Origin: Helopsaltes ochotensis | Lineage: Eukaryota; Chordata; Aves; Passeriformes; Locustellidae | Assembly (NCBI GenBank): GCA_013400155.1 | Contig: VXBM01000417.1 | Location: forward strand, 535,414-599,413 | DNA length: 64,000 nucleotides | Direction of reading: 5' to 3' | Shown here: piece after piece, positions 24,977 through 38,500 of the stretch | Layout: each line of letters starts with the position of its first letter | Position numbering within the stretch: the first letter of the stretch is position 1 | Program-made: the position numbers and the translations under genes | Notes under the pieces: model-generated | What the model saw: the letters and a program-made list of their open reading frames with translations, nothing else | Database searches by the model: none | Told to the model about the DNA's origin: nothing

Positions 24977-25544
24977 TAATTATTTTGTGGAAAACATATG
25001 AGAAAGCTCTTGACAGATACCTGTTAGAATAATTTCTTTTTAAGATAAAAGAATTTTCCAGAGAATGACTGATTTAATGGCATGATCATCAGCATCTCCC
25101 AAAAAATCTGTTGTCAGTGATCCACTCTTAGAAAGGAGAGTTAGGAATATAGGAAAACTACAGACAATGTTCTGCTGGCTTCTAGACTTGTGCTGTCTCC
25201 ACAAGGATAGCTGGGTCTGATCTGCACCAAGTTTGATTGTTAACAAACTTTTATTATTTATTAATTTAGTGACTTAATACATCAGGGGCAGCATGTGCTA
25301 TGGGTTATCTATGACCTGGAGGATCCTGCCACAGATAAAAGCAAGTTAGCATATATACTTAACACACAAAAGTTTTTCCAAGTCCTTTTTCCTATGAAAG
25401 TAAATATATTTTGATAGACTAAACATTTGCGAAAACTTTGATGTTTGGTTTGTGTTAGACACACTATCATTTGTCAATGTGCCATTTTAACGAGCTTGCT
25501 TTGGAGAATATAAAATATCAGAAATCCATGGTCTGTGGAGATAG
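24977..25544. other. intron
   Basis: Nothing recognised. Confidence 0.5.
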
Positions 25545-25822
25545 GAGACGGGAAAGAATTGCATCTACACGCTGAGTCATGCCGGAAAAGAAGGAAGTTT
25601 TATTTACATCTTGACATTTTATAGAATTCCAAAGGTGACCATGGATTGGAGGGTGAAGCTGCCACCTCACCAACACTCTGGTCAGACCAACAGTCCATCA
25701 ACTCTCTCCTTCTCCATGAAAGAATGTTAACTTTGAAAGTTTGATTGTTTACATTAAGTGTGTGAGAAACTCCATTGCAGAAATGAAAACACATCAGAAG
25801 GCTGAAAATCAGGGTGACAATG
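25545..25822 (+). repeat. interspersed repeat, copy B (LTR-like)
   Basis: Second copy of the repeat at 12440-12705, same orientation. Shared segments include 'tatagaattcc', 'gaccatggattggagggtga' and 'ttacattaagtgtgtgagaa'. The copies differ by scattered substitutions and small indels, so they are independent old insertions and not a recent duplication. Confidence 0.75.
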
Positions 25823-28800
25823 GTCAAATCTGCAGACTATTCAAAGATTTAATAAACTGCAAGTTAAGGGACTATTAAATAGACTAGAAATTGTGTCATC
25901 TGGGGTAAACTCAGTTCACGGACAAGATTACATTTTCTCTTTATGTGTACACTTGAAAATCTACACAGTGTAATGAGCTTTATTGTAGTCAAGAGACCAA
26001 AAAAGAACAGGGAAAGAGCAGTGACTCTAATTGTTAGAGCTAAAAACAATTGGCTAGAGATAATTTATTTGCTGAATTCAATTCACTTTTCTCCTCTCAA
26101 GCTGTCTGCAAACAGAGAGATTATGACATATATTTCATTCTCATTTTATGAAATTCGATTATTAATAATAATTTAGCTAATATTTTTGCAGATTCATCTG
26201 AAACCATGGATTAGGCATAAAAATTTCTAAATACTTGAGCTGTTGACAGTTCATGTATGTCACATGATATTCTAGCTTTTATTTGACTTACAAATAGGGA
26301 TCTTCTAAATTACTGAGGGTTAATTCTTCTGTAAAAAGAGAAAGAGAGAGGAAGGAAACACACAGAAGATAAGCAAACCTATAGAATATGAAACTTATCT
26401 TTATAATTTTCCCCTAGAGAAAAAAAAGTTAATTGTTTTTTAGTTACTGCTAGCAAATTAGGTTTGAATGGAGAAAAGTCACCTTAAATATCGATAATAA
26501 TACATATTGTCTAATTCAGCAGAGCTTATATTGAATTTTCTCAGAACAGCATTAAAGCAATTTGTATGTATGTACAGCCCACTAAATTTTCTTAATTAAC
26601 ATTGCCTGGAGAAAAAAAGATATTCTCCCAGTCTGAACAGCTAAGATTGACAGTGGTAGAGCCATACATCGTCTGTGACCCAGAAGAGCTGCCCTAGCAA
26701 AACTGGAATTGGTATTTTTCATACTTCTTAGCTAAGAAAATAAGGAATAAAAAACTCCTTTATAACAATAAGGGAATATTCCATTTCAGCATATTTAAAG
26801 TTTGGTTTTTTTCTTAACTCCTTTTCAGATTTTCTTCAAATATTTTTCTTTTCCTGAGACCCATATTTTGAGCCTTTCCTTTGAATCTATGACCCAGTTT
26901 ACTATGACTTTATTCAGTTCAGCTCTGTGTCAGTGCTGGCAACATATCACTGTCTGCAGCAGCTGCAATAGCTCTTGTAACAGAGGAAGCATTTGAACAG
27001 TCACGGTGCAATATTTACCTTTATAAATGCCAATCATTTTACAGGCTTGGTATTGAGACTTGATGGTTGGCTAATGATGATATTCCCAGAAGAACTGAAA
27101 ATGGCAAGTCAAGACACACCATATGCTTCATTTCATCAACCTGTATGCACAAATGATTTCCCATACTGCTAATGTTAGTATCATTTTAATAGGCTTTTAT
27201 TGGAAAAGGAGTCAGAGTGTCTAGATAAAGCACCTTTTCTATTAAGCTTAGGGAACCTATTGATTTGCTGCCTGATTATTTTGATCTCATTTGTTAATCT
27301 GGAGAAACTCTGCTGAAAACAAAGGAATTTTAACACAGCTAGGCAAAATAAAGGACCCCTGTAACACCGAGCCCAATCAGAAACAGTGTGTGAGCATTCC
27401 TGGAAAAGAAGAAAATAGAGAAAAATTACTTTTACCCCTTCAGACTGTGGTCCTATGGGCTCTTCCAGCTGTGCTGAACAAAACCTCTCCACCCTGTCCC
27501 AAATACTTGTCACATCACTGCCTTCTCTTAAATGAACGTAATCACCATTTTAGTTGTGCCAGGATAATCACAAAATCAGCACCAGCCAAATTTTATCAAG
27601 ATAGACCAAGTGAAAAAGCCCAAATCACTAATGATATTTACTGCTTAAACTAAATGACCATTTGGACAGAGCAAATGCATGTCACTGTGTCAGCAGACTT
27701 CAGAGGTGGAAATATTGGGTAGTAAGCAGCAGTGATGGCAAGCACTGGTAGCAGTACTCTCTTGGCTCATCTCAGTGGAAGGATGAACAGTGCCTCTGAC
27801 TGTGCCTTCACTGCCTTCTAGTGTTCTGTACAAATGTTTCTTTAAAAATAGGGGTTTTCCATGCATCTGAAAAAAGCCAACCCCGAATTTCCTTGTAGAC
27901 TAACATTTCTGCAAGCATACTTTTGTATTATGTTAAATTCTCAACTATAAATTCATTGTAAGTTTTTATTTCTGCATGAAAAAAGTAACGTAGATTATAG
28001 TGAATGAATCACTAGAGGTTTCTGATAACCCGCATTTATCATAGTTTATGATAAATCCTCAACAAGATTAGTGAAGAATCAGTGAAAGAATAGAGGTAGT
28101 AAAAAACCCCAAATATATTTGCCCTGCACTGATGTCAATAAGCTTTGTATAACTGGAAAGAAATCTTTTTGAAACAAGATTTCTATGCGCAAAACAGCAG
28201 CGGGAGTAAGAAAGAATAGGTGCATCTTACAATGATCTGTAGATATGATCATTCTACTAACTAAAGACATTCTAATCAGCTTTAAGTCAATTTATTTAAT
28301 AAAATGCAAAAGGACTGCTACATAGATCAGTATCATCAGCCACATCCAAAGCTGTAATCATAAGTTATATCAAAACAAAATCAAACCGAAACAGCAACAA
28401 AGCACAAAGACAGCCATCACTTTGGACAGATTCAATCCCATCTGATGCAGCCTGATTGTTGGGCTGATTTAATAACCACCCAAGTTTGGGATCTGGTTTA
28501 ACAGGTAAAAAAATAGGATGAATGTAATTTTCTTCAATTTCAGTAATGCATATTGTATAATATTTTGATTAAGACACTATAATCAAATATAATAATGGGA
28601 TAATGAAATGTCTATCTTGTATGTCTCCAAGTACAGCTGTAAAAAGAGAATATTTTCAAGCACATTTCATTGCAGTGAAATGTGAAAGGCCGGTTAATAA
28701 GCTTATGCTCTTTAGTATTTCCATGATTTATCTGGAAGAAAACAAGATTGCAGAGATTATGCAAATACAATCTCCAGTTATGACACTTGAAAAAGTAGGG

Positions 28801-30089
28801 TGCTAAATTGAAGAGTGCTCTGAAAAGATTTGTGAGAGTTAATAAATCACTGGAAAGCCTTCCTTTCAGTGAATCAAGCAGAATAATCTATTTAACTTGT
28901 CAAAGGCATACTGATTTTCTTATTGTCATAAATACTATCAAAGGCAGTAGAAATTTGGTCTAAGAGAGATATCCAAACTAGCATTCAAAAGTATGACAAA
29001 ATTTAATTCCCAGAAGTTAAAGTTTGACAAATTTAGACAGAAAATAGTATGAATCTCTAATATTTAAAAGAAAAGTATCCTTAAGCTTTGAAACAACTTT
29101 CCAGCTAGATTTAAACTTCATCACTGGTAGCCATTCATTTGGAGTTAGATATATTTTCTAAACTATTTAGCTTGAACTGAATTTAATTTAGTTCTTGCTG
29201 CATTGAGAAAAATGATTGAATATTTTATTTCCTGAAAAATGCACACTCTTATTAACCATAACTACTTTAAGATTTTTTATAAATCAAGCTAATAAATTTA
29301 GCTGCATTTTATTTTAAAATTACCTTGTTTATCAAAACTCTGAAATGAAAAGGGCATAAAATTCACTTACCCAACTTGGCCTATCTAAAATAAGTCTATA
29401 TAATAAGACAATTTCCTACAAAGAAAACAGCAGGTACTCTATGAGGTTAACTAATTTCATTTTAAGAAAAATGTCCAAATGAAGAGAGAAGATAACTATC
29501 ACTCCCTTTTCTCCAGCCGATGCTTAAGCCATCATGTGAGAACAAATGTGTATAACACAGGCAAGTAAAACTGAGATGCATTTCAGCTTTAGAAATGTCA
29601 CTCACGTGATTTATTTTTAGGATCTATATAGCCAAAAGGAAGTACTCCCCTCTGGCAGTTAATTTTAGCGTTAATTAATTTTGCCTAGTTTTTAATTTTT
29701 TGCAACAAAGTTTTACATGTTTTTTCACCCTGCAAGAATATGTCAAGAAACCAAAGTTAATTATTCACACAGCTCTAAACATTGGCCAGTGCTGTATGGA
29801 CAAGCTGGGTGATTGCAATGAGATGTTTTGACTCTGTCCCTTATAAATTTCTCACTGACTGTAACCACTGACTGGGAAATGCCATCCTGGAGGTAACAAT
29901 GAGAACCGCACATGACTCAGGTATTTTGCAACTGTCTCCTAGAATTTTATAAAGCTTTAATAATGTTATTTCTTTCTGCCTTTCTCCTCACAGTTTCTGA
30001 CAACTTTCAACAGTCTTTCCTTCACTATAGTGGCATTCCATATTTTCCTAGTTCCCATCTGATTAATACTTCTGCTCAACAGATTTAAA
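25823..30089. other. intron, AT-rich
   Basis: No exon was recognised with confidence. A 9-bp-arm inverted repeat lies at 28661-28684. The stretch 28780-29130 has faint similarity to old LINE sequence and is not called. A possible splice-bounded frame at about 27240-27305 (minus) has no PLAT motif. Confidence 0.4.
28661..28684. repeat. inverted repeat, 9-bp arms and 6-base loop
   Basis: CACATTTCA and TGAAATGTG are exact reverse complements separated by TTGCAG. Confidence 0.6.
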
Positions 30090-31952
30090 TATGGTGCAAC
30101 CAAAAGCAGCAGTCAAGTGGCCAAGGTGAGCAGCTCCGGTGCTGGCACAACCTGCAGCTAAACGCTGCAGTGTGGTACACGGGATCTTCCCAAAGGAACC
30201 ACAGGGGTAGCAGAGAGAGTCCCCCAGGAGCCTGCAGCTAGGGCCACAACAGGTGACAGGATGCAGGGCTGTAAGCAGTGGTGTCCAAGCTCCCATGTAC
30301 AGAAGAAGCCCTGAGGGAGTGCAAGCAACCAGGAGTACCACAGAGTCGGCAAAGGTAGAGGGAAAGGTTGAGGTACTACTGCCATCTTTACCTCAGTCTC
30401 TAAAAGTAAGACTAGTTGATCTTCCAGCCCCCTGAGATGTAAAACAGAGACAGGGAGCAGAATGAAGGCCCTACAATTCAAGGGGACCTGCTACAGCATA
30501 CAGACACACATTTGGGGCTGGATGGGATTCACCTAAGGGTGCCTAGGAAGCTGGAAGAAGTGCTCACCAAGCGTCTTTCCACCATTTAGAAGCAGTCCCA
30601 GCTAACCTAGAAATTGACTGGAAATTAGCAAATGTAACATCCGTCTACAAGAGGGCTCAGAAAGAAGATCCAGAGAACTACAGGCCTGACCTAAGTGCCA
30701 TGGAAGGTCATGGCCCAGATCGCCTCAAGTACCATCACACAACACGCACAAGACAATCAGGGGATCAGGCTCAGCCATCATGGCTTTGTGAAAGGCAGGT
30801 CCTGCTTCACCAACAGGATATTCTATGACAGAGTGACCTGCTTAGTGAATAAAGGAAGGACTGTGAACATTTTTTAGCTGGATTTTAAGAAAGCCTTTCT
30901 TAAATTGTCCTGGAGAAAATGGCTGCTCATGGCTTCAATGGGTGCACTCTTCTCTGGCTGCGTGGCCAGGCCTAGAGAGTGGTGGTGAATGGAGTTCAAT
31001 CCAGCTGGTGGATGGTCATTACTGGTGTTCCTCAGGGCTCAGCACTGGGGCCAGTCCTGTTTAATATCTTTATTGATGATTTGGATGAGGGAATCAAGGG
31101 CACCCTCATTCAGTTTGCAGACACCGCCAAGTCAGGTTGGGAATGTAGGAGGGAAGAAAGGCCCTGCAAAGGGATCTGGACAGGCTAGGCCAACTGCAGG
31201 AGGTACAGTGAGGCCAAGTGCCAGGTCTTGAACTTGGGTCTCAAAAACACCATGAAATGCCACAGGACTGGAGCAAGAGTGGCTGGAAAACTGCCTGGTG
31301 GAAAAGGACCTGGAGGCCCTGGTTGACAGCTGTTGGACATGAGCCAGCATGTGCGCAGGTGGCCAAGGCAGCCAAAGGCATCCTGGCCTGTATCAGAATA
31401 GTGTGGCTAGCAGGAGCAGGGCAGTGATTATCACCTTGTACTTGGCACTGATGAGGCCACACCTTGAATCCCATGTTCAGTTTTGGGCCTGTCTCTAAAA
31501 GAAAGACACTGAAGTGCTGGAGCAACTCCAGAGAAAAGGCAACAAAGCTGGTGAAGGGTCTGGAGCAAAAATCCTGTGAGAAGCAGCTGACAGAACTCAG
31601 GGCATTTACCCTGGAGAAAAGGAGGCTCAGGGGGACCTGATTGCTTTCTACAACTGCCTGAAAGGAGGGAGGTTGGTGGGGGAGATGGTTGCAACCAGGT
31701 TGGGGCTGGTCTCTTCTCCAGGTAACAAGCCACAGCATAAGAGCAAATGGCTTTGAGTTGCAGCCAGGGAGGTTTAGATTGGATAGTTGGAAAAATTTCT
31801 TCACTGAAATTGTTGTCAAGCATTGGAACAGGCTGCCCAGGGAAACAGGTAGTCAGGGACATGGTTCAGTAGTGAATTTAGCAGTGCTGGGTCAGTGGTT
31901 GGACTTGATCTTTAAGGTCTCTTCCAACCTTAAAATTCTATGAATCTATGAT
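30090..31952 (+). mobile_element. CR1 LINE, broken copy with 3' end
   Basis: A 5'-truncated, frame-broken CR1 retrotransposon. Reverse transcriptase segments are scattered over frames: ENYRPDLS-like coding near 30670, HHGFVKGRSCFTN near 30780, then GVPQGSALGPVLFNIFIDDL near 31030-31085 followed by QFADTAKSG in place of the usual F-A-D-D-T-K, so one catalytic Asp is lost. The 3' part (about 31600-31900) keeps the 'tgggga...gaacaggctgcccagggaaa' block and the terminal 'attctatgaatctatga' repeat that marks a CR1 3' end. Stops and frameshifts are frequent, so it is old and inactive. The 5' boundary is only approximate. Confidence 0.85.
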
Positions 31953-34563
31953 GACCAGACACCAAATCTAGTGTTCATTTCTGTATAACAATATCTTGGA
32001 CAACAGCCTACTGCTGTGATTAACACATTTGGATCAATGACATTTGGCAACTATTTAATCATGTCAGGCATGTTTTCCATAAGAGGTTTATCTGCAGTCA
32101 CAAAATAGCCGCACTGTCAATGTGGAGGGATGTGGACTTTACTGGCTTCCTACTTGCAACCTCAAGACACCACCCCACATTCTGATTCTTCTTAGTGTAT
32201 CCTGGCCCACATGAACTTTTTCCCGAAGTATTTTTTAAAAAAAATTGTCAGTGCTTAATCTGTGAGTACTGAAACTGAACACCAACAGTCACCTCTCACT
32301 GAAAATTTTTGTGTGTGCTGCAGTTACCATGGCACCAACCTGAGCAGTTGATGTCTAAATATAGGGCAGGATAAAGAATATATCTTTTCAAATACTAATA
32401 GAATGAAGAAAAAATTTTCAGAGAATTTAGTGGTTCCATAACGTGGAGTACTTAAAATACTGGCCAGTTTCATAAAACCTAGATTAAAATACTTAAATAT
32501 CAGTCATAACATATACAGTGTACTTTACTGGTTTTGATGGAACTGATCTGAAAAAACCCCCACATTCTCAAAGAGGAAATTTTTTTGATAACTCACAGCC
32601 AAATGACAGAGTATACAGCAAGTCTATCAAAAGCCATATAAAGAAGCATCAAGAATTACATTTGCTAAAAAGCGTTGCATGTCAGAAGCAACATGGAGAA
32701 GTATCTCCATGTAAGGATTTTTCACAACTGGCCCCTGGTTTCACAGAACATCTGCACTGAGTATACTTGGTTCAGGAAAGTGCTCATAAGCAGGTAACAT
32801 CTATCAGGCTTAAACTGACTCGCGAAGCATGAATAAATACTATTAGGATTTCATGAAAGCTGAACTGCATGAAGAAGTGTGCTGAGATTGCACTGTCTGT
32901 CCTCACAGCTTTTAGGAGAACATCAAACAAGGCATCAATGTCACAGCAATTTGAAAGACTATGGTTCTTGCAGGACAAGTCCTCACACTCATTTTTATGA
33001 GTACATCACCAGAAGCTCAGCTCTCAACAATGACAGAGCTGCACTCTCAGGGGTGACCTACAGAGCCTTACTTGTGAATTAATATCATGCACATTACTTT
33101 ACTTCCAAGTTCTCTGATGGTCTCAGAGGTGTAAGGACTTTGGAAAGGCACAAAGCAACTTTTCAGATATAAGATGCTAATTCACTCTTTTACTATCATG
33201 TAACTTAGCTCATGAAAATAAAAAAACTGTTAAATGAGAGAAGAATATTTCCAATCCGCTGCAAACTTTGCTGAATATTTAAACATTTCTATGTATTTCT
33301 GCATAGTTAAACTGTTGCTTGTAACAGCCCTGACATTCTGTGAGACTAACACCATATTTTGATGTGATTTCCAACAGAAACACTGTTCCAGTTCACTAGC
33401 TGTTACTGTATAGTCAGGGGAAAAATTATTGCAAGGAAAAGCACATTTTAAAATGTCAGAACAACTGTTAAGATTCCAAATGCAAATTCTGTCTCTTATA
33501 CTCCAAATCCCCTAAACCACCAAGTGCAGACTCTCTGACTGCAGGGGTGCTTGGCACAATATGTGATTGGGTTGGTACAGAAAGAGACATTCTACACTTG
33601 AGAGTCTTTTTGGAGATTACTTTTAAAGGGAAGAAAACATTGGGAAATTTCCAAAACATATAATGGAAAAATACTGCTGCATAGGCAGGAGTCTTTCTTG
33701 CAGAATAATTTTGTACTTTTCAATTAACCAAATACCTTTATTTTCACTGAACAAAGAGTGAATCAAGACTTTTATGTGTTTCTCTATTACTTATCTACAA
33801 GCAATTTCTTTTCAGAGCCCTAAAATACTCCTGTGCTGATATCTACATTTAGAAATATAAGGATACTGTATTATATTCACACACTGCTCCTATAAAATGT
33901 CAAATAAATAATGAAGAGATGGCTACATGCCAGATCTGCATCTTACTCTGTAAGAGAGGAAAATTCTGAGCTAAACTGAAGGAGATGCAAATACTATAAA
34001 TGTACCCTTCAGGTTACAAATCTTTGTGGTTCACTTCTGACTTCTTAGGCAACATTTCTAGACATGTATCCCTCTTCATTAAAAATTACCAGTCTAGAAA
34101 TCAGATTGCTCACTTGTAGGACTATGATTTAAGGAGAAATACAGTAAACTTATATTAAACTGACTTTACTTCATGAGGACAAAAGGGCTGCAGCTCTAAA
34201 TTCAGTTAAATCAGCTTATCAGCAAACCATAATCTGAACTTCAGCATTAGGGAAGACAAAATGTGACTTCATCAAAACTGAGTAGCCTTATCCACAGTAT
34301 TTAATCCCTTAAAAATAAATATTCAAACTCTCCAATGTTTTTTATGAATCAGTTTTTCAAGTAGGTGAAATCCAGCAATATAATACCCACTTTCAATTCC
34401 CACTGAATTGATGAGGCGAGGGGTAGTTGGGAGCTGAGCTCCCCCTAATCACACATATCATGTCTCTGCTTTGGCTATCAGTCTAGGCTGATTTGGAAGC
34501 TTGCATCCTTAGAGAAAGTCTCTTTTTTTTTTCAGCCAACACCAACAGAAAAAAATAACTTAC
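31953..34563. other. intron
   Basis: AT-rich. No certain exon or repeat. Confidence 0.45.
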
Positions 34564-34621
34564 TGGTTGCAAGACACTGGTGGACTTTTTTCTAAACATT
34601 AACCATTCCAACCCAAATTTT
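34564..34621 (-). pseudogene. possible decayed PLAT C-half exon
   Basis: A 58-bp segment with acceptor tttgttacag and a strong donor CAACCA|gtaagt. Its length gives phase 1 in and phase 2 out, the same as the two other exons of this class (8011-8086 and 13252-13330). In that frame it reads NLGWNG, stop, CLEKSPPVSCNQ: G-W, L-E-K and C-N-Q match the PLAT 'GWFLEK ... CNRW' pattern, but a TAA interrupts and six codons are missing relative to 8011-8086. Another frame is fully open (KFGLEWLMFRKKSTSVLQP) and also PLAT-like, but its phases do not fit. It could be chance. Confidence 0.35.
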
Positions 34622-35375
34622 CTGTAACAAATGTTTGTTTCAGAATCTTTATAAAATTGTTTCAATCCTCAAATTTGTTTTCAAAAAAGAGCCAGTGTAA
34701 ATACAAGCAATTAATTTATTCCGTGTTTAAAATATCTTGTGATCTTTTCAGCTGAGTATTTCACTCCCTCTGTCCAGAGCTTATGATGGGCACAAGGTAT
34801 GTCAAAGACATGCATTTTGCTGTAAATCCACCCATGTTTCTGCAGCACATTCAGTGTCTAAATTCCCTCCAATTTCTGCTTATACTGACAATGCATCAAG
34901 GAAATGCATCTCTGGCAGCAGTATTGGACTTTTACTGGTCTATGTCAATGAGCTACAAGACTCACTCCCATATAGTGAATGAAAGACCCTCCTGGTACAC
35001 CTGAGCAAACTATGGAGGGTGGTGTCTGACAGTCTGGAGAGAGACCAAGAGCCAGACTGAGGGGTAGACAGTAGAAATCAGGGAAAGGTGCCATAGTCTG
35101 AAGAATGGCATGGGCAGAAAAGAGGTATTAAAACTTAGATATAAAATTCAATATAAAAGCACTTGATAAAGTCACTTTATTAGCTGCCAGTATTGCTAGC
35201 ATCAGCTGCATAAGGATTGGTACTTCCCACATAAGATAGAAATCTTGATAGACACACACTTCATCACAGAGTGCTGTAAACTGGACTTTGTAGACTTCCC
35301 TATTCTCACAAAATCGACATTAATTGGACTGGGTTCTAAAAGTGAAAAAATATCTTGCAGAACTCATAAGTATAC
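34622..35375. other. intron
   Basis: The first part of the C half that should follow 35376 (phase 0 in) was not found here. Confidence 0.4.
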
Positions 35376-35524
35376 CTTTCCTTTAGTGAAATTTTCATTT
35401 CCATTTCTTATTAACTTTCTTCTGCCAGTATCTCCCAAGGAACCTTGCAGCATGATGAGCACATCTGCATCTGTTTCTGACCCAGGGGTAGCTCCCATAG
35501 TGATGTGGAGAACATAGCTTTTCA
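35376..35524 (-). CDS. PLAT-repeat protein, exon: PLAT N-terminal half
   Basis: A 149-bp exon with acceptor ttcctccacatag and donor GGAAAG|gtatac. Phase 1 in, phase 0 out, the standard N-half pattern in this gene. It reads KSYVLHITMGATPGSETDAD, then VLIMLQGSLGDTGRRKLIR, ending NFTKGK. S-E-T-D-A-D-V, the G-D-T-G-R-R-K-L loop and F-x-x-G-K match the PLAT first half very closely. Fully open and probably functional as spliced. Confidence 0.87.
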
Positions 35525-38500
35525 CTATGTGGAGGAAAAGAGATCAAAGGTTTACTAAACCTAAACCAGTTAAGACATATGTTATTTAATAAATTACTTC
35601 TATTATATTTTCATTTTTCATCCTATCTGGAGTGATCAGAAGACCAAAATATATTGTAATGCTTGGAAAAGCACATAGATGCGTTGTAATTAGAATTTAA
35701 GAGCAACTATTACAAAGAATAATAAGCTAAATAATTTGAGTGGGCCTGAAACACAGGCAGAAGAAAAGAAAAATAAAAAATAAGCACATAACAAATTGGT
35801 ATAAAAGCATGTAAATAATGCTCTATCACCTTTTGTATGCATTTAAATACATAACACTCCAATGAAAATGTTCCTAGGCTATGGATGTTACTAAATCACT
35901 CAACAAGTACATCTGTGCTCAGGGCCTCTTGGAGTTCAAACGAAGCTGGACTCTATCAGGAGGAAAGCAACTTTAGTTTTCTGGATCATGGTCCAGTCAG
36001 TGACTGTTCACTCTGCACTGTACTAGTTGGAGTTACTGGCTTAGGAGAGGAGGTGACATGTGAGAGAACACACAGTGTGAACACACAACCCTTCAGCTGA
36101 GCCCTCCTTGAAAGACAAATGTGACTTGCAACACTGCTTATGTAAAATACCTGTTTGTACTTCCACAGAAATGGATAACACACTGGTGATATGGCTGCTA
36201 AAATAAGAAAGAAATCGCATCCTCAAAACATTCAATTGAAAAGGAGAAAAAAATGTGGGGAGAGGTAAAGAAAGAGTACCTGTCCTCATGTTAAATCCTT
36301 CTCAGAAAAAGGAGCAGCATTTTAAAAGATTTAAATATCTGCGTTCTTCCAGAAAGAAATAAATATAAGAAGTATTTAAAAGCAAAGAACTTTACCAGTG
36401 AATTTCCCAACAATACTTTCTCAAATTCATATTCAAGAAGCTTCTGCCTAAGCACTTTGGTACTAATTTTGAAAGCAAAGCAAAAGAGGCAAAAATATAC
36501 AGATTACTTCTGTGCTTGATCTAAACCCTTAATTTCTGGAGTAGTCTAGGCTATTACCATGGTAGAATATTCATTTAGGATAAGACTTCTTCCATTCTTC
36601 TCTAACTTTGGTTATAGAATCTTGTAAGATACACAGAAGAAACTAAAAATATCCAGTCTTGAGGGGACCAAGACACAACTCTGATGGAGCTCGATGACAA
36701 GCAGCTGCTAGGTCACAGAAAAAGAATGCCTGCAATTCTAGGAACACAAACAACAAGAGATCTGTTTGGGGTGGGAGGGGATGGATCTCCTTCTTGTCTG
36801 AAATTACTGTACAAGAGTTATTTCCTCTGTATTTCCCTTACTCAGTATGTGAGAGAACCAGATCATATTATTGAGTGAAAACTAAACTCTGAGTAGTGTT
36901 CAAAACCTTTTGAATAGTTTCAGTGCCATATGCTTGCTCTTTTATGTGTCACAAACTGATAGCAATCAGACGAGCGCATAATGCTCAGTTTTAGGATCTA
37001 AGATGCTGGTTTTAAACACTGGGGTAGACTGGACCTGGCCATGCTTCACCAGGCAGAAATGAACAGAAAATATCTGCTAAATCCCTTGGACTGCTCTGAA
37101 AATTGGACATTGTCAATGACCAAATCTCTCCGAGTGTCTCTAATTTTTGACAAGCCTGCTGGAAAAGGAAACCCAGCTGTGAGAACTGGAAGCTCAGTCA
37201 CCCTTCCTCCTTCTTCATCAGCAAAGTTATGACAAAATGGGAATTCTAGAACATTTTTAGTTTCTCTGTGTTGAAGCTTTACCTTAGCAAAGAGACAAAA
37301 AGAAACAACTTCAGAATCTGTTGAGCTCTAATGCAAACTATAACTAAAGACAAACTATTAAACAGCTATGATACATCATCTCAAAATTTAAAAATAAGAG
37401 GAAATAAATTTTTCTAAAATGTTTTTTAAAACATCATTTTAAATGAGAAGAAATAAATATCTTTCCCAATTAAGGGTAATTAAAATGTTTTCAACATTAT
37501 TTCTATAGAGAGTGCAGCGAAAGAAAAAAATTGAAATTGTTCAAAAAGTTTCCTTTATGTAACCTATTCATCCAGCATATGGAAGAAAAAGAAGTGTTGA
37601 TATGGGCACATTTCAGCTTGTGAAAAATGTCAGTATGCCACAATATTTTTCAGTGCAGAATGTTTTCTTATTCTAAGTAACAAGAAAAAGAAAAAGAAGG
37701 GAAAAACTGAAATACAGAAATTAAGAATGCTTTCTGACGTGTGTATATATATCAGTACATATGTATCACTTGAATATAGAGACTTTGATGCTAAGTAATT
37801 TCAATGTCCATGAAATTCTGTGTATAAATAAGAAAATGGTGATCCTGAGTAAAGTAGCATATTCTTTCTCTAAGAAAACATATTTTAATAATGAGATATC
37901 TTACACTATGGTACTATCAGCTACACTGAGATAAATTCCTATTCTCTAAACTATTTAAACCTAGACCACACAACATATTTGAAAATACTTTGTAGGAAGT
38001 AACCCTGCTTTGAAAAGGGCACATATAATTCACTCATTCAATTCTTTATGACCTAACTCACTAAAATGTCCAAACCTTTAAGCCAGTAAGCAAAACCAGC
38101 TTTGGTTAGGAATTGTCACTGAGAGATGGTAGCATTATTTTGTCTTCAAAAGACTCTAGTATTTTTCATTATGACAGACACATTGAAAAGAGTTTTTTAA
38201 AGGCACTGTGAAGTATTATGCTAGCATAATTTTCCTTTCATAATAATAGCTACATTCCTGAACAGTTTATTGAAACTCAGATTTCATTTACTGTGTTTTA
38301 TTTCTTCAAGGAGTGAAGCTATTACATGCTGCAGAAATAAGACATACCTTAATTAATTTTGTTCTAGGCATTATTTTATAATGATTTCAATTTTCTCAAA
38401 AAATCAGGATTATTATTTTGTAGTTATGGCTATAAGAATGAAGTCTGAACCTAAATATGGAATTCAACCAACTACACCTGTATTTACTTTTGATAGAAGG

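Noticed and set aside
27240..27305. Splice-bounded minus-strand segment reading SRLTNEIKIIRQQINRF
   Set aside because: Good acceptor but no PLAT or other domain signature and no phase support.
31241..31862. Two overlapping minus-strand frames of 143-192 codons
   Set aside because: They are antisense to the CR1 element and reflect its G+C-rich composition.
32860..32978. Minus-strand frame with CCDIDALFDVLLKA
   Set aside because: D-x-D-A-x-x-x-V spacing resembles PLAT but upstream and downstream strands are absent and no splice sites fit.
35245..35517. Plus-strand 90-codon frame
   Set aside because: It is the antisense shadow of the PLAT exon at 35376-35524.
37283..37327. Minus-strand 45-bp segment with donor GCTAAG|gtaaag reading SSTDSEVVSFCLFAK, a possible PLAT tail after 39749
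   Set aside because: Too short, weak acceptor, and its exit phase (0) does not fit the phase-1 entry of 35524.
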